64,000 bases of DNA, taken from assembly GCA_045106855.1 (NCBI GenBank), contig JBGCFI010000096.1, positions 21,105 to 85,104 on the forward strand, written 5' to 3'. Below are positions 8,378 through 17,422 of this stretch, in pieces; positions within the stretch are counted from its first letter, which is position 1, and each line of letters starts with the position of its first letter. The translations under genes were made by a program, and so were the position numbers. This stretch comes from Granulosicoccus sp045106855. Lineage in GTDB: Bacteria; Pseudomonadota; Gammaproteobacteria; Granulosicoccales; Granulosicoccaceae. The notes beneath the pieces are model-generated. The model was not told the origin of the DNA and did not search any database. It saw only the letters and a list, made by a program, of their open reading frames with translations.

Positions 8378-9891
8378 GTAATCTGCTACAGCTGCGCGGT
8401 ATCAGCAAGGTGTACCCATCAGTAGTGGCGAACGACCAAATTGATCTGGATATCAGCACCGGAGAGATTCACGCAATACTCGGCGAAAACGGTGCTGGTA
8501 AATCAACACTCATGAAGCTGATCTACGGGGTTACCCAGCCAGACGCCGGCAGCATGCACTGGCAAGGCAAACCGGTCAGCATAAAAAATCCTGCACAGGC
8601 AAGAAGCCTGGGGATTGGCATGGTGTTTCAACACTTCTCACTGTTTGAATCCTTAACCGTTGCACAAAATATATCGCTGGCTGTCAAAGGATCCATAAAA
8701 TCTTTGTCGGAACAGGTGGAATCGGTCGGCGAAAGATTCGGACTACCTATTTCTGCTGACACGCTGGTTCATTCGCTATCGGTTGGAGAACGTCAACGCG
8801 TTGAGATCATTCGCTGCATCCTGCAAAAACCAAAACTTCTGATCATGGATGAGCCAACATCGGTTCTACCTCCGCAAGGCGTACAACAATTATTTACTAC
8901 CTTGCGTAAGCTGCGCGACGACGGCTGTAGCATTCTCTACATCAGTCACAAGCTTGAGGAAATTCGGCAGCTTTGCGATAACGCCACCATATTGCGCCGG
9001 GGGGCGATCGTTGCCACCACACGCCCTGTTGAACAAACCAATGAACAGCTTGCGCACTTGATGATGGGGCGAACTATCGCCCCGCCAGAGCACGCACCCG
9101 CCACGCCTGCAGCTACACGACGACTTGAAGTACGGCAACTGAGCCATGTGCCACCAGACCCGTTCGGTATCACTCTAAAACAGATCAACCTGCATGTATC
9201 ACCGGGTGAGGTCGTAGGTATAGCCGGTGTATCGGGCAATGGACAGAATGAACTGATGCGGCTTATTTCTGGCGAACAATTACACGGCAAGCATGATAGT
9301 GGCGAGATCCTTATCGATAACCAGCTGGTCAACAGGTTCTCTCCCATTCAACGTCGTGACAGAGGTCTGGGTTTTGTGCCTGAAGAGCGCCTGGGTCGAG
9401 GTGCGGTTCCTGATCTGTCACTCTCTTATAACGCTTTACTTACCTCATACCGTCACGGATTCACACGCTTCGGCATGATTCGATATCCCAAGGTACGACA
9501 GTTCGCAGATACGTGCATAGACGCCAACGATGTACGATGCGGTGGCAATCAATCCATAGCTGCCAGCCTGTCAGGCGGCAATCTGCAAAAATTCATTGTC
9601 GGGCGTGAGATGGCATTAAAACCCGGGCTGCTCGTTTTATCACAGCCTACCTGGGGTCTTGATGTCGGTGCTGCCAGTAACATTCGAAACGCACTGTTGC
9701 AAATGCGTGATAGTGGTAGCGCCGTGCTGGTGGTCTCGGAGGAGCTCGAAGAACTGTTTGAAATCAGTGATCGGCTGTATGTCATCTTCGACGGCCACCT
9801 TTCATCACCCATACAAACGCGCGATACCACCGTTAACCGGATTGGTCGCTGGATGACAGGCGAGTTTCTCAACACGAGTGGTGCGGCCTGA
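8374..9891 (+). CDS. purine/nucleoside ABC transporter ATP-binding protein (two ATPase domains)
   Basis: Energises import of a purine base or nucleoside together with the two permeases and the BMP-family binding protein that follow. Two ABC domains are fused. The first has Walker A GENGAGKST, signature LSVGERQRVEI and Walker B LLIMDEPTS. The second has a divergent P-loop GVSGNGQNEL, signature LSGGNLQK and a Walker B in which LSQPTWGLD replaces the usual D-E. This asymmetric pair is normal for the sugar/nucleoside importer class (RbsA/MglA/YufO-like). It is coupled by overlaps to both neighbours. Confidence 0.92.
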   Translation: MSNLLQLRGISKVYPSVVANDQIDLDISTGEIHAILGENGAGKSTLMKLIYGVTQPDAGSMHWQGKPVSIKNPAQARSLGIGMVFQHFSLFESLTVAQNISLAVKGSIKSLSEQVESVGERFGLPISADTLVHSLSVGERQRVEIIRCILQKPKLLIMDEPTSVLPPQGVQQLFTTLRKLRDDGCSILYISHKLEEIRQLCDNATILRRGAIVATTRPVEQTNEQLAHLMMGRTIAPPEHAPATPAATRRLEVRQLSHVPPDPFGITLKQINLHVSPGEVVGIAGVSGNGQNELMRLISGEQLHGKHDSGEILIDNQLVNRFSPIQRRDRGLGFVPEERLGRGAVPDLSLSYNALLTSYRHGFTRFGMIRYPKVRQFADTCIDANDVRCGGNQSIAASLSGGNLQKFIVGREMALKPGLLVLSQPTWGLDVGAASNIRNALLQMRDSGSAVLVVSEELEELFEISDRLYVIFDGHLSSPIQTRDTTVNRIGRWMTGEFLNTSGAA

Positions 9892-10958
9892 TGCAGTACC
9901 GGCTCGTCACCCGCACCATTCCTTCATTGCGCGCACAACTACTGGTGCCTTTGTCCGCTATCGCCTTGACGCTGTTTGCCGGCTCTATCCTGTTTACGCT
10001 GCTTGGCAAGAATCCGATGGCTGCGTTTTATGCGTTTTTTATCGAACCTTTGACAACCCAGTACGGTATTGGCGAAGTTCTACTTAAGACCGGACCATTA
10101 CTGCTAATAGCACAGGGACTTGCCATAGGCTTTCGTGCACGAGTCTGGAATATAGGCGCTGAAGGTCAGTTACTGATAGGTGCCATCGCAGCGGGCGCCT
10201 TAGCCCTGCACTTTGACACAACGGACTCACCATGGCTGTTACCGGCCATGGTATGTGCCGGCACACTGGCTGGCGCAGCCTGGGCAGGAATCGCAGCCTG
10301 GTTGCGTACAGCCTACAATGCCAACGAAATTCTGGTGACGTTCATGCTCTCCAGCATTGCGCTTCAGCTGTTGTACTATCTGGTCAGTGGTCCATTACGC
10401 GACCCCATGGGCATGAGTTTTCCGCAATCAGCATTGTTTAGCTACGCTGCCATGTTCGAGCCATTGATCCCGAACACACGCGTTAATACATCCTTACTAC
10501 TCGCCTTTTTAGTTTCCCTTATCGCCTGGGTTTTTGTGCAACGCAGCCTGCCCGGCTACAAGTTGCTGGTAGGTGGTCAGGCGCCTGATGCTGCGCGTTA
10601 TGCAGGCTTTTCAGAAAAACGGGCGGTCTGGATAGGTCTGCTTATCGGTGGTGCAGCTGCTGGCATGGCAGGTGTTGGTGAAGTGGCTGGCCCCCTGGGA
10701 CTTCTACAACGAAGCATCTCACCAGGTTACGGTTTCGCTGCCATCATTGTTGCGTTTCTGGGGGGGCTGCACCCTGTCGGTATCGTGTTTGCGGCGCTCT
10801 TCATGGCACTAATCTATGTCGGTGGAGATATGGCGCTGGTTTCGGTTGGCCTGCCAAATTCCTCTACCACCATTTTCCAGGGGATGTTGTTGGTGTTTTA
10901 TCTGGCCTGCTCGCTGTTTGCAACTCACAAATTGCAACGCATTGAGGTCACGGCCTGA
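9891..10958 (+). CDS. purine/nucleoside ABC transporter permease (YufP-like)
   Basis: Inner-membrane permease of 355 residues with about ten hydrophobic segments. The conserved segment LAIGFRARVWNIGAEGQLLIGA is characteristic of BPD_transp_2 permeases of BMP-dependent nucleoside importers, and EILVTFMLSSIA and GLLQRSISPGYGFAAIIVAFLGG also fit. Its ATG overlaps the ATPase stop (TGATG), and its own stop overlaps the next start in the same way, so the three subunits are probably translated as a coupled unit. Confidence 0.92.
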   Translation: MQYRLVTRTIPSLRAQLLVPLSAIALTLFAGSILFTLLGKNPMAAFYAFFIEPLTTQYGIGEVLLKTGPLLLIAQGLAIGFRARVWNIGAEGQLLIGAIAAGALALHFDTTDSPWLLPAMVCAGTLAGAAWAGIAAWLRTAYNANEILVTFMLSSIALQLLYYLVSGPLRDPMGMSFPQSALFSYAAMFEPLIPNTRVNTSLLLAFLVSLIAWVFVQRSLPGYKLLVGGQAPDAARYAGFSEKRAVWIGLLIGGAAAGMAGVGEVAGPLGLLQRSISPGYGFAAIIVAFLGGLHPVGIVFAALFMALIYVGGDMALVSVGLPNSSTTIFQGMLLVFYLACSLFATHKLQRIEVTA

Positions 10959-11881
10959 TGATAGATTCGTTTATTTTCCTGTTGGCAGGCACATTGGCCG
11001 CAGCAACGCCTTTACTGTTTGCGGCCATGGGGGAAGCAATCGTTGAAAAATCCGGGGTGCTTAACCTGAGCATAGAAGGCATGATGGCAGTCGGTGCGGC
11101 TACCGGTTTTGTCGTTGCCACAGTCACCGGCTCTTACGTTCAAGGCTTCGCTATCGCAGCCGTGGCAAGCGCATTGCTCTCGCTGGTATTTGCCATACTG
11201 GTGCTTGTTTTTCTCGCTAATCAAGTGGCGGCGGGCCTTGCTGTTGGCATCCTTGGCCTTGGCATCTCTGTATTGATAGGCAAGGAATTCGAGGGCAAAA
11301 CCATCACCTCTCTGAATGATCTCGACATGGGCTGGTTGAGTGAACTTCCACTTGTCGGGCCCGTATTTTTTTCCCACGACCCCATGGTCTATGTCGGCAT
11401 TAGCCTGGTACTAATCAGTTGGTGGGTGCTCGGTCACACCAAACTCGGGCTTATCATTCGTGCAGTGGGCGAGTCGCCATCCGCAGCCAGCGCTATCGGT
11501 TACCCAGTACTGCTTATCCGGCTTTTGGCCATTATGTACGGGGGTGCCATGGCAGGTCTTGGCGGTGCCTACCTGACTCTCTCTTACACACCATTGTGGG
11601 CAGAAGGACTGGTAGCTGGTCGCGGCTGGATCGTTGTAGCACTGGTGGTGTTCGGTATGTGGCGCCCACTGAGTATCGCCCTGGGTGCCTATCTCTTCGG
11701 AGCTGTCTCCCTGCTGGAACTGTTTATTCAAGGTCAGGGCTTTGCGATTCCCTCACAACTGATGTCTGCCATGCCTTACGTTATTACCATTATTATTCTT
11801 GCCGTGATATCGCGTAATCCACGCCTGATCCGGCTTAACCACCCAGCTTCACTGGGTCAGGTCTACAGTCGCGACGCCTGA
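10958..11881 (+). CDS. purine/nucleoside ABC transporter permease (YufQ-like)
   Basis: Second permease, 307 residues and highly hydrophobic. It has ATPLLFAAMGEAIVEKSGVLNLSIEGMM near the N-terminus and GRGWIVVALVVFGMWRP in the second half, both typical of the shorter permease of the pair. It starts with a TGATG overlap. The transported compound is inferred from the neighbours, guanine deaminase and N-demethylase genes. Confidence 0.92.
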   Translation: MIDSFIFLLAGTLAAATPLLFAAMGEAIVEKSGVLNLSIEGMMAVGAATGFVVATVTGSYVQGFAIAAVASALLSLVFAILVLVFLANQVAAGLAVGILGLGISVLIGKEFEGKTITSLNDLDMGWLSELPLVGPVFFSHDPMVYVGISLVLISWWVLGHTKLGLIIRAVGESPSAASAIGYPVLLIRLLAIMYGGAMAGLGGAYLTLSYTPLWAEGLVAGRGWIVVALVVFGMWRPLSIALGAYLFGAVSLLELFIQGQGFAIPSQLMSAMPYVITIIILAVISRNPRLIRLNHPASLGQVYSRDA

Positions 11882-11949
11882 CAAAACATCCATCCGGCGT
11901 CAAGCACGCCACCTACTTACTACTGAGAAAACCGGGAGCATTACCACGC

Positions 11950-13101
11950 ATGAAAAAACGGGACAGCAACTACAGCAGCCTATTTCAGACATTCACTCAG
12001 CCACGCAGACACTTGTGCTCACTGGGTCGCAAGCTTGCATTAGCGCTCGGTGTCGCAACAACTCTGTTACTCGGCTTGGCTTCCGCTTATGCACAAGATG
12101 TGTTCAAGATCGGATATATCTACCCATCACCCGCCGGTGATGTTGGCTGGGCGCATGAACTGGATCGTGGCCGCCTGGCGATTGAAGAAAAATTTGGCGG
12201 CAAGGTAGAAAGTATTGTTGTCGAAAACATACCCGAGGGCCCGGATGCTGCGCGTATCATGAACCAGATGGCAGCCCAAGGCGTCAATATGATGATGCTT
12301 GGATCGTTCGGATACATGAACGATGGCCTTAAAACGGCCCAACGTTATAAAGATATCGACTTCATCCACGCCAGTGGTTACAAACTCGTGGAGAATCTGG
12401 GTAACTTTCAGACACGCAACTACGAAAGCGCTTATGTCGCGGGTATGGGTGCAGGCTTTGTTACTGAAAGCAATACTATTGGTATGGTTGCAGCGTATGC
12501 CATTCCCGAAGTGGTTGGTCTGATAAACGCATTCACCATGGGAGCGCAATCTGTCAATCCAGACATCACCGTTAAGGTTGTCTGGCTTAATTCCTGGTTT
12601 GATCCCAGCAAGGCACAAGAGTCGGCTCGCTCATTAATCGCCCAGCAATCGGATGTCATTTTCTCCATCTATCAGGACACCCCCTCAGTGGTTACCGTTG
12701 CTGAAGAAGAAGGGGTCTATGTGGTTAATACCAGTTCAGACATGAAGGCCTATGCACCCAAGCACCTGCTGGTATCAATGCAAATCAGCTGGGCAGATTA
12801 TTTTATCGAGCAGGTTCAGGCATCCATGGATGATACGTTCAAGGGCACCGCGTTCTGGGGTGGAATGGCAGACAATGCCGTAAGCATGGAATCATGGAGC
12901 GATGATCTGACAACCGAACAACGCGCAGCTCTGGACGCGAAAGTGGCAGAGATCACTGCCGGCACGTTTCATCCGTTTCAAGGCCCGGTTATCGATCAAG
13001 CCGGTGAGGAAAAGATCGCTGAAGGTGAAACGCTTGCCGATGCTGATCTTCTCGGCATCAACTGGCTGGTAACAGGCGTTGAAACCCAATTACCCAAGTA
13101 A
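11950..13101 (+). CDS. BMP-family purine/nucleoside-binding protein of the ABC importer
   Basis: Periplasmic substrate-binding protein of the PnrA/Med/BMP family, 383 residues. The signal peptide has a long n-region (about 27 residues) and a hydrophobic core ALALGVATTLLLGLASAYAQ, with predicted cleavage after AYA near residue 48. The mature protein begins DVFKIGYIYPSPAGDVGWAHELDRG, the usual start of this family, and contains the ligand-loop segment HASGYK. A GGGAGC ribosome binding site precedes the ATG. No lipobox Cys is present, so it is a free periplasmic protein. It lies 68 bases after the second permease. Confidence 0.9.
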   Translation: MKKRDSNYSSLFQTFTQPRRHLCSLGRKLALALGVATTLLLGLASAYAQDVFKIGYIYPSPAGDVGWAHELDRGRLAIEEKFGGKVESIVVENIPEGPDAARIMNQMAAQGVNMMMLGSFGYMNDGLKTAQRYKDIDFIHASGYKLVENLGNFQTRNYESAYVAGMGAGFVTESNTIGMVAAYAIPEVVGLINAFTMGAQSVNPDITVKVVWLNSWFDPSKAQESARSLIAQQSDVIFSIYQDTPSVVTVAEEEGVYVVNTSSDMKAYAPKHLLVSMQISWADYFIEQVQASMDDTFKGTAFWGGMADNAVSMESWSDDLTTEQRAALDAKVAEITAGTFHPFQGPVIDQAGEEKIAEGETLADADLLGINWLVTGVETQLPK

Positions 13102-13136
13102 TTAAAGTAGAACGGCCATGATACTGTCGCAACACC

Positions 13137-14507
13137 ATGTCTGAATCATACGTTGCGGCAGATCACTACTACCTCGGCTTGTTCATGCACGCACCACGCA
13201 TGGGCGAGCTGGAGGCTCTTGACAATGCACTGATCCACGTTAAGGCCGATGGCAGTATTCAATCTGTCACACAACGCGACGATCCTGATTTTCAGGAACG
13301 ATGCAGCTTCGCAAGACGGCAGGCAGCGTTAACAACGCTGAGTAAACATCAACTGATTATCCCGGGCCTGGTCGATCTGCATGTGCATGCGCCACAATGG
13401 CCTCAATTTGGCAAGGCACTGCATTTGCCATTGGAAGACTGGCTACAGAAATATACGTTTCCCCTTGAGGCGCGTTATAACGACATAGACTTTGCACAAT
13501 CCGTCTATCCCTCACTGGTAAGCACACTTCTGGCAAATGGCACCACCACAGCCATGTACTTTGCCACTATTCACGAAGAGGCTACGACCTTGCTTGCGTC
13601 TACATGCCTCGAACTCGGCCAGCGTGCCTATGTGGGACGTGTTGCGATGGATGAGGTCAGTCAATGCCCAGCCTATTATCGTGACGCCAACGCGGTAGAA
13701 GCCATTGCAGCCAGCCGGCGCAACGTTCTGGACATCAGGCAACTTGCCGGTAATGATAAACAGTTAGTTCAGCCTGTGATTACGCCGCGCTTTATCCCCA
13801 GCTGCAGTAACGAGCTACTACAGGGCCTGGGCGAACTTGCCTCTAGCCACCATTGTCATATACAAACGCATTGCTCCGAAAGCGACTGGGAACACGGCTA
13901 TGTCATAAGCCGCCTGAATAAAACCGACACACAGGCGTTGGCGGACTTTGGCTTATTGAGCCGACATACCGTGCTAGCGCATTCCAATTTCATCACCGAT
14001 AGCGATATGCAGCTTATCCGGGAAAGTGGCAGCGGAATTGCCCATTGCCCTTTGTCCAACAGCTACTTTGCAAACAGCGTTTTCCCGCTAAGACAAGCAT
14101 TGCAGAAATCGTTATCTATCGGTCTCGGTACCGACATCGCCGGTGGTCATAGCGCATCAATGTTCACCGCCTGTCAGCATGCGGTATCCTCATCTCGGAT
14201 GCTGGAGGCTGGCGTCGACTCAACCCTGAACGCCGACTCCCGTGGTCAACCAGGCGCGCGGATCAACTTTCTGGAAGCCTTCCATCTGGCAACTGTTGGC
14301 GGTGCCCACGTTCTGGACAGCCCCACCGGATCATTTACCCCAGGCAAGCAATTTGACGCACTGCTTCTGGACCTGGATAACCCGGTTAACTGCCTGAACG
14401 AATTCGCTGACGCAGATAACTGGGAGGATCTTCTGGGGCGCGTTATCTACAACACGCAACCATGTAATATCGGCCGTGTCTGGGTGTCAGGGCGCCGGGT
14501 AAACTGA
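13137..14507 (+). CDS. guaD: guanine deaminase, eukaryotic GDA-like type
   Basis: Amidohydrolase converting guanine to xanthine with release of ammonia. The zinc site is visible as PGLVDLHVHAPQW, HIQTHCSES, LAHSNF and GTDIAGGHS. The 456-residue sequence follows animal guanine deaminase closely: LPLEDWLQKYTFP, NGTTTAMYFATIH, RVAMDE, ITPRF, SGIAHCPLSN. It ends the purine operon, 35 bases after the binding protein gene. In this context it may act before the NdmCDE-like enzymes on guanine or N7-methylguanine; the latter is inference. Confidence 0.9.
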   Translation: MSESYVAADHYYLGLFMHAPRMGELEALDNALIHVKADGSIQSVTQRDDPDFQERCSFARRQAALTTLSKHQLIIPGLVDLHVHAPQWPQFGKALHLPLEDWLQKYTFPLEARYNDIDFAQSVYPSLVSTLLANGTTTAMYFATIHEEATTLLASTCLELGQRAYVGRVAMDEVSQCPAYYRDANAVEAIAASRRNVLDIRQLAGNDKQLVQPVITPRFIPSCSNELLQGLGELASSHHCHIQTHCSESDWEHGYVISRLNKTDTQALADFGLLSRHTVLAHSNFITDSDMQLIRESGSGIAHCPLSNSYFANSVFPLRQALQKSLSIGLGTDIAGGHSASMFTACQHAVSSSRMLEAGVDSTLNADSRGQPGARINFLEAFHLATVGGAHVLDSPTGSFTPGKQFDALLLDLDNPVNCLNEFADADNWEDLLGRVIYNTQPCNIGRVWVSGRRVN

Positions 14508-14595
14508 ACGAGCCATTTGAGCGCTCGATAATTTACCTGAATGCTGAATATTGCCCGTGCTGGAGCGATATAACCTCATAGCCGATACAATAGCG

Positions 14596-14653
14596 TTGCC
14601 CTGACAATTGGATTCAGGCTAGTAAAATGCATATATGAACAATTGCAGGGCAA
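14596..14653 (+). promoter_or_regulatory. promoter-like elements and inverted repeat upstream of galE
   Basis: Between guaD and galE an arm TTGCCCTGACAATTG (14596-14610) is matched by CAATTGCAGGGCAA (14640-14653), complementary except for one extra base. A sigma70-like pair CTGACA (14601-14606) and TAAAAT (14623-14628), 16 bases apart, sits within this structure. If real, the -35 overlaps the left arm, as expected for an operator or a transcribed hairpin of the galE leader. Confidence 0.4.
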
Positions 14654-14685
14654 AAATCAACTTGAAAACCCGGACCGGATAATCC

Positions 14686-15699
14686 ATGTCTAACAAACCA
14701 ATTCTAGTGACTGGCGGTGCTGGCTATATCGGCAGCCACGTTGTCAAACTGCTCGGCGAGCGCGGCGAATCCGTGGTGGTTCTTGACGACCTCTCTACGG
14801 GTAATGAGGATGCTGTTTTACATGGCGAGCTCGTGGTTGGCAAAACAGGCGATATGAACCTTGTAAGTCGCATCATCGCAGAAAAAGGAATTGATACCGT
14901 GATGCATTTTGCGGCGCATACGATAGTCCCGGAGAGTGTCGAAAACCCGCTTAAGTACTATGCAAACAACACGTGCAGCACACGCAACCTGCTGCAGGCG
15001 TGTCAGGACAATAACATTACTAACTTCATTTTTTCGTCCACGGCTGCAACCTACGGGGTACCCGACGAATCTGTCACAGCCTGCGGCGAGGACCTGGCGA
15101 CTGCACCGATAAACGCGTATGGCTCAAGCAAACTGATGTCTGAAGTCATGCTAAGAGACCTTAGCTCAGCCACTGATCTCAAACACGTCGTGCTCAGATA
15201 TTTCAATGTTGCCGGTTGCGACCCGGATGGCAGAATTGGTCAATCCACCCTCAACGCAACTCTGCTAATCAAGGTTGCTGCAGAGGTGGCCGTTGGCAAG
15301 CGCGATCAGCTGTATGTGTTTGGCACCGATTACCCGACGCCGGACGGTACTGGCGTACGTGACTATATCCATGTCACTGACCTGGGCCTGGCACACCTGT
15401 CAGCTCTTGACTACCTTCGTAATGGTGGCGAATCAACGCTGCTAAATTGCGGATATGGTCATGGCTTCAGCGTTCGCCAGGTGATCGATGCCGTAGAGCG
15501 CATCAGCGGCAAGAAGCTTAAGGTCATTGAAAAGCCGCGTCGTGCCGGCGATCCACCTGCACTTATCGCAGCAGTCGACAAGATCCACAAGACTCTAGAC
15601 TGGACACCGGTAAACGCAGACCTGGATACGATTGTAAAAACGTCACTTGACTGGGAGCGTACCCTTTTAGAAAGGCAGCACAACAAGCTCGGTAACTAG
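14686..15699 (+). CDS. galE: UDP-glucose 4-epimerase
   Basis: Interconverts UDP-glucose and UDP-galactose for envelope or exopolysaccharide sugars. It is a short-chain dehydrogenase fold of 337 residues with the NAD motif GGAGYIGSH at the N-terminus, catalytic Tyr/Lys in AYGSSK, and the family segments LRYFNVAGCDPDGRIGQ and YPTPDGTGVRDYIHV. It is monocistronic here, preceded by its own promoter-like region and facing the kinase gene. Confidence 0.93.
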   Translation: MSNKPILVTGGAGYIGSHVVKLLGERGESVVVLDDLSTGNEDAVLHGELVVGKTGDMNLVSRIIAEKGIDTVMHFAAHTIVPESVENPLKYYANNTCSTRNLLQACQDNNITNFIFSSTAATYGVPDESVTACGEDLATAPINAYGSSKLMSEVMLRDLSSATDLKHVVLRYFNVAGCDPDGRIGQSTLNATLLIKVAAEVAVGKRDQLYVFGTDYPTPDGTGVRDYIHVTDLGLAHLSALDYLRNGGESTLLNCGYGHGFSVRQVIDAVERISGKKLKVIEKPRRAGDPPALIAAVDKIHKTLDWTPVNADLDTIVKTSLDWERTLLERQHNKLGN

Positions 15700-15723
15700 T
15701 TCAGGACTATTCAGGGTCCTGAA
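15700..15723. terminator. hairpin between convergent galE and kinase genes
   Basis: TTCAGGAC (15700-15707) and GTCCTGAA (15716-15723) form a perfect 8-bp stem with an 8-base loop. It begins one base past the galE stop and reaches into the last codons of the opposing kinase gene. There is no U-tract, so it is at best a weak bidirectional terminator or 3'-end stabiliser. Confidence 0.45.
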
Positions 15724-17368
15724 GCACAAGATCCACCGTCTGTCTGTCTCTTCGCGCCAGACGGTCTACCAGAATATCTGATATGTGCCGGTAGTAATGC
15801 AAATGCACCTTGGGAGGAAGTTGTGCCAAGGCTTCGGTGCTGAATTCCAGAACGCTGACAGAGCTCAATGCGCTGTAGTTGCGTGGCTCGGCAATGCCAT
15901 TGATGAACCCTGTTTCACCAACGCATTCTCCGGGCCCAATAATGGCTGCGAACTTCTTGTTACGCATGCACTTGACCACACCGTCTGTAACAACAAGAAG
16001 CCTGCGTACCTGGTCGCCCTTGCGGAGAATGTCCTCGTTGGGTGAGTAGGTTCTAACTTTTACGCGTTCCAGCAGCAACGCCACCTCCATATCAGAGAAG
16101 GTTTTGAAAAAAGCCTGCTGTCGTAACTGCTTGATCAAGCGCTGCTGCGGCAATGGACGTTGCTCGACAGTGCGAAAGGTCTTCAGGAACGGCTCAATGG
16201 CTTTTGCCATCTGCTTGCCGGTCTTGAAGCGGGCTTTCGGTTTCTTTTCGAGCGCTTTTGCCAGGACATCGGCAAGTCCCTCGGGTAGATCGGGCCGAAT
16301 CGCCGTGAGCCTCGGAGCTTTCTGATGGACAACGGTACGAAACAGATCCTTCACTTTTTTGGCTTTGAATAGCTGCCTACCTGTCAGTAGCTCGAACAAT
16401 ACAGTCGCCAACGAGTAAAAATCGCTTTGCGCCAACAGCTCTCGACCCAGGATTTGCTCCGGAGACATATAGTTAGGTGTGCCGAGCGTGGGGCCTTCCT
16501 TTTTCAAGGCGCCGCCTTCACTAAGGCCAACCGCTATGCCGAAATCAAGCAGCTTCACACTGCCATCAGAACTCAACATGATGTTGGCAGGTTTGATATC
16601 GCGGTGCAGGATGCCCTGCTTATGCGAGTAATCCAGTGCTTCGCAACAGGCGCTGATTATGCGCAATGCTTCACCAACCGGCAAAAGCGTCTTGCCCTTG
16701 CCGTACTCCTTCAGCGACTTACCATCGACGGCTTCCATGACCAGGTAGTTGAGATCTTCAAACTGTCCGGCATCATAGACCGTGACAATATTGGGATGCG
16801 TGAGCCTGCCGGCAGCAATGATTTCGGTCTGGTAGGCCCGTTGCGCACCCGGCACCTTGCCCGTTGACACATGCGCCTCACCCACTGGCGAGAGTTTGAC
16901 TGCCACTTCCCTTCCCAGCAGGTTGTCGAGTGACTGATGCACGACGCCGCAAGTCCCCGATCCGATTCGTCGCCCAATGGTGTAGCGGCCGATTTGGCCC
17001 GGCACAATAATGTCCAGTGGTTTGACAGTAACAGGGGCCTTCTCGGCACTATTTTTTGCCGGCACTGCTTTGGTTTTGGCACTCGATTGCTGAACACTGT
17101 CGCTGGATGGAGTATCAACCACAGTGGGTGTTGCAGAGGTTTTTGGCGACGGTTTGTTCTCGACAGGGCTTGCTGTTACCGTATCCAGTGCAGAGGTTGC
17201 GGATTCCTTCCCCTCAGCATTGCGATCGGATTGTGTTCGCCAGCGCTTCACGCCCTGTTGATGGCTGGAAGCAGCCATTCTCTGGCTGGTTGTTTTACTG
17301 GGCTCTTGGCCAGCATGCACTCGTCGCGCAAGCCGAGACGAAAGCGAGGAACGGGGGCGCGCAGACAC
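15707..17368 (-). CDS. serine/threonine protein kinase with C-terminal cyclic-nucleotide-binding domain
   Basis: Cytosolic Hanks-type kinase of 553 residues. Residues 1-125 are a Ser/Thr/Pro/Lys-rich, probably disordered leader. The kinase domain follows: GSGTCG loop (136-141), VAVK Lys158, HRDIKPAN (catalytic Asp257), DFG (275-277) and GTPNYMSPEQ (296-305), all intact. A CRP-type cNMP-binding domain (about 412-540) has FSDMEVALLLERV, a GDQVRRLLVVTDG strand pair and the phosphate-cassette-like GECVGETGFING. There is no membrane segment or extracellular sensor, so ligand binding to the C-terminal domain may control activity. It follows a membrane-protein gene on the same strand by 54 bases. 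Confidence 0.9.
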   Translation of the reverse strand: MSARPRSSLSSRLARRVHAGQEPSKTTSQRMAASSHQQGVKRWRTQSDRNAEGKESATSALDTVTASPVENKPSPKTSATPTVVDTPSSDSVQQSSAKTKAVPAKNSAEKAPVTVKPLDIIVPGQIGRYTIGRRIGSGTCGVVHQSLDNLLGREVAVKLSPVGEAHVSTGKVPGAQRAYQTEIIAAGRLTHPNIVTVYDAGQFEDLNYLVMEAVDGKSLKEYGKGKTLLPVGEALRIISACCEALDYSHKQGILHRDIKPANIMLSSDGSVKLLDFGIAVGLSEGGALKKEGPTLGTPNYMSPEQILGRELLAQSDFYSLATVLFELLTGRQLFKAKKVKDLFRTVVHQKAPRLTAIRPDLPEGLADVLAKALEKKPKARFKTGKQMAKAIEPFLKTFRTVEQRPLPQQRLIKQLRQQAFFKTFSDMEVALLLERVKVRTYSPNEDILRKGDQVRRLLVVTDGVVKCMRNKKFAAIIGPGECVGETGFINGIAEPRNYSALSSVSVLEFSTEALAQLPPKVHLHYYRHISDILVDRLARRDRQTVDLVLQDPE

Positions 17369-17422
17369 GTATTAGTTTTCGCTATGAAGTCGAACGAGGT
17401 TGTGACGTGGATCATACCATTC

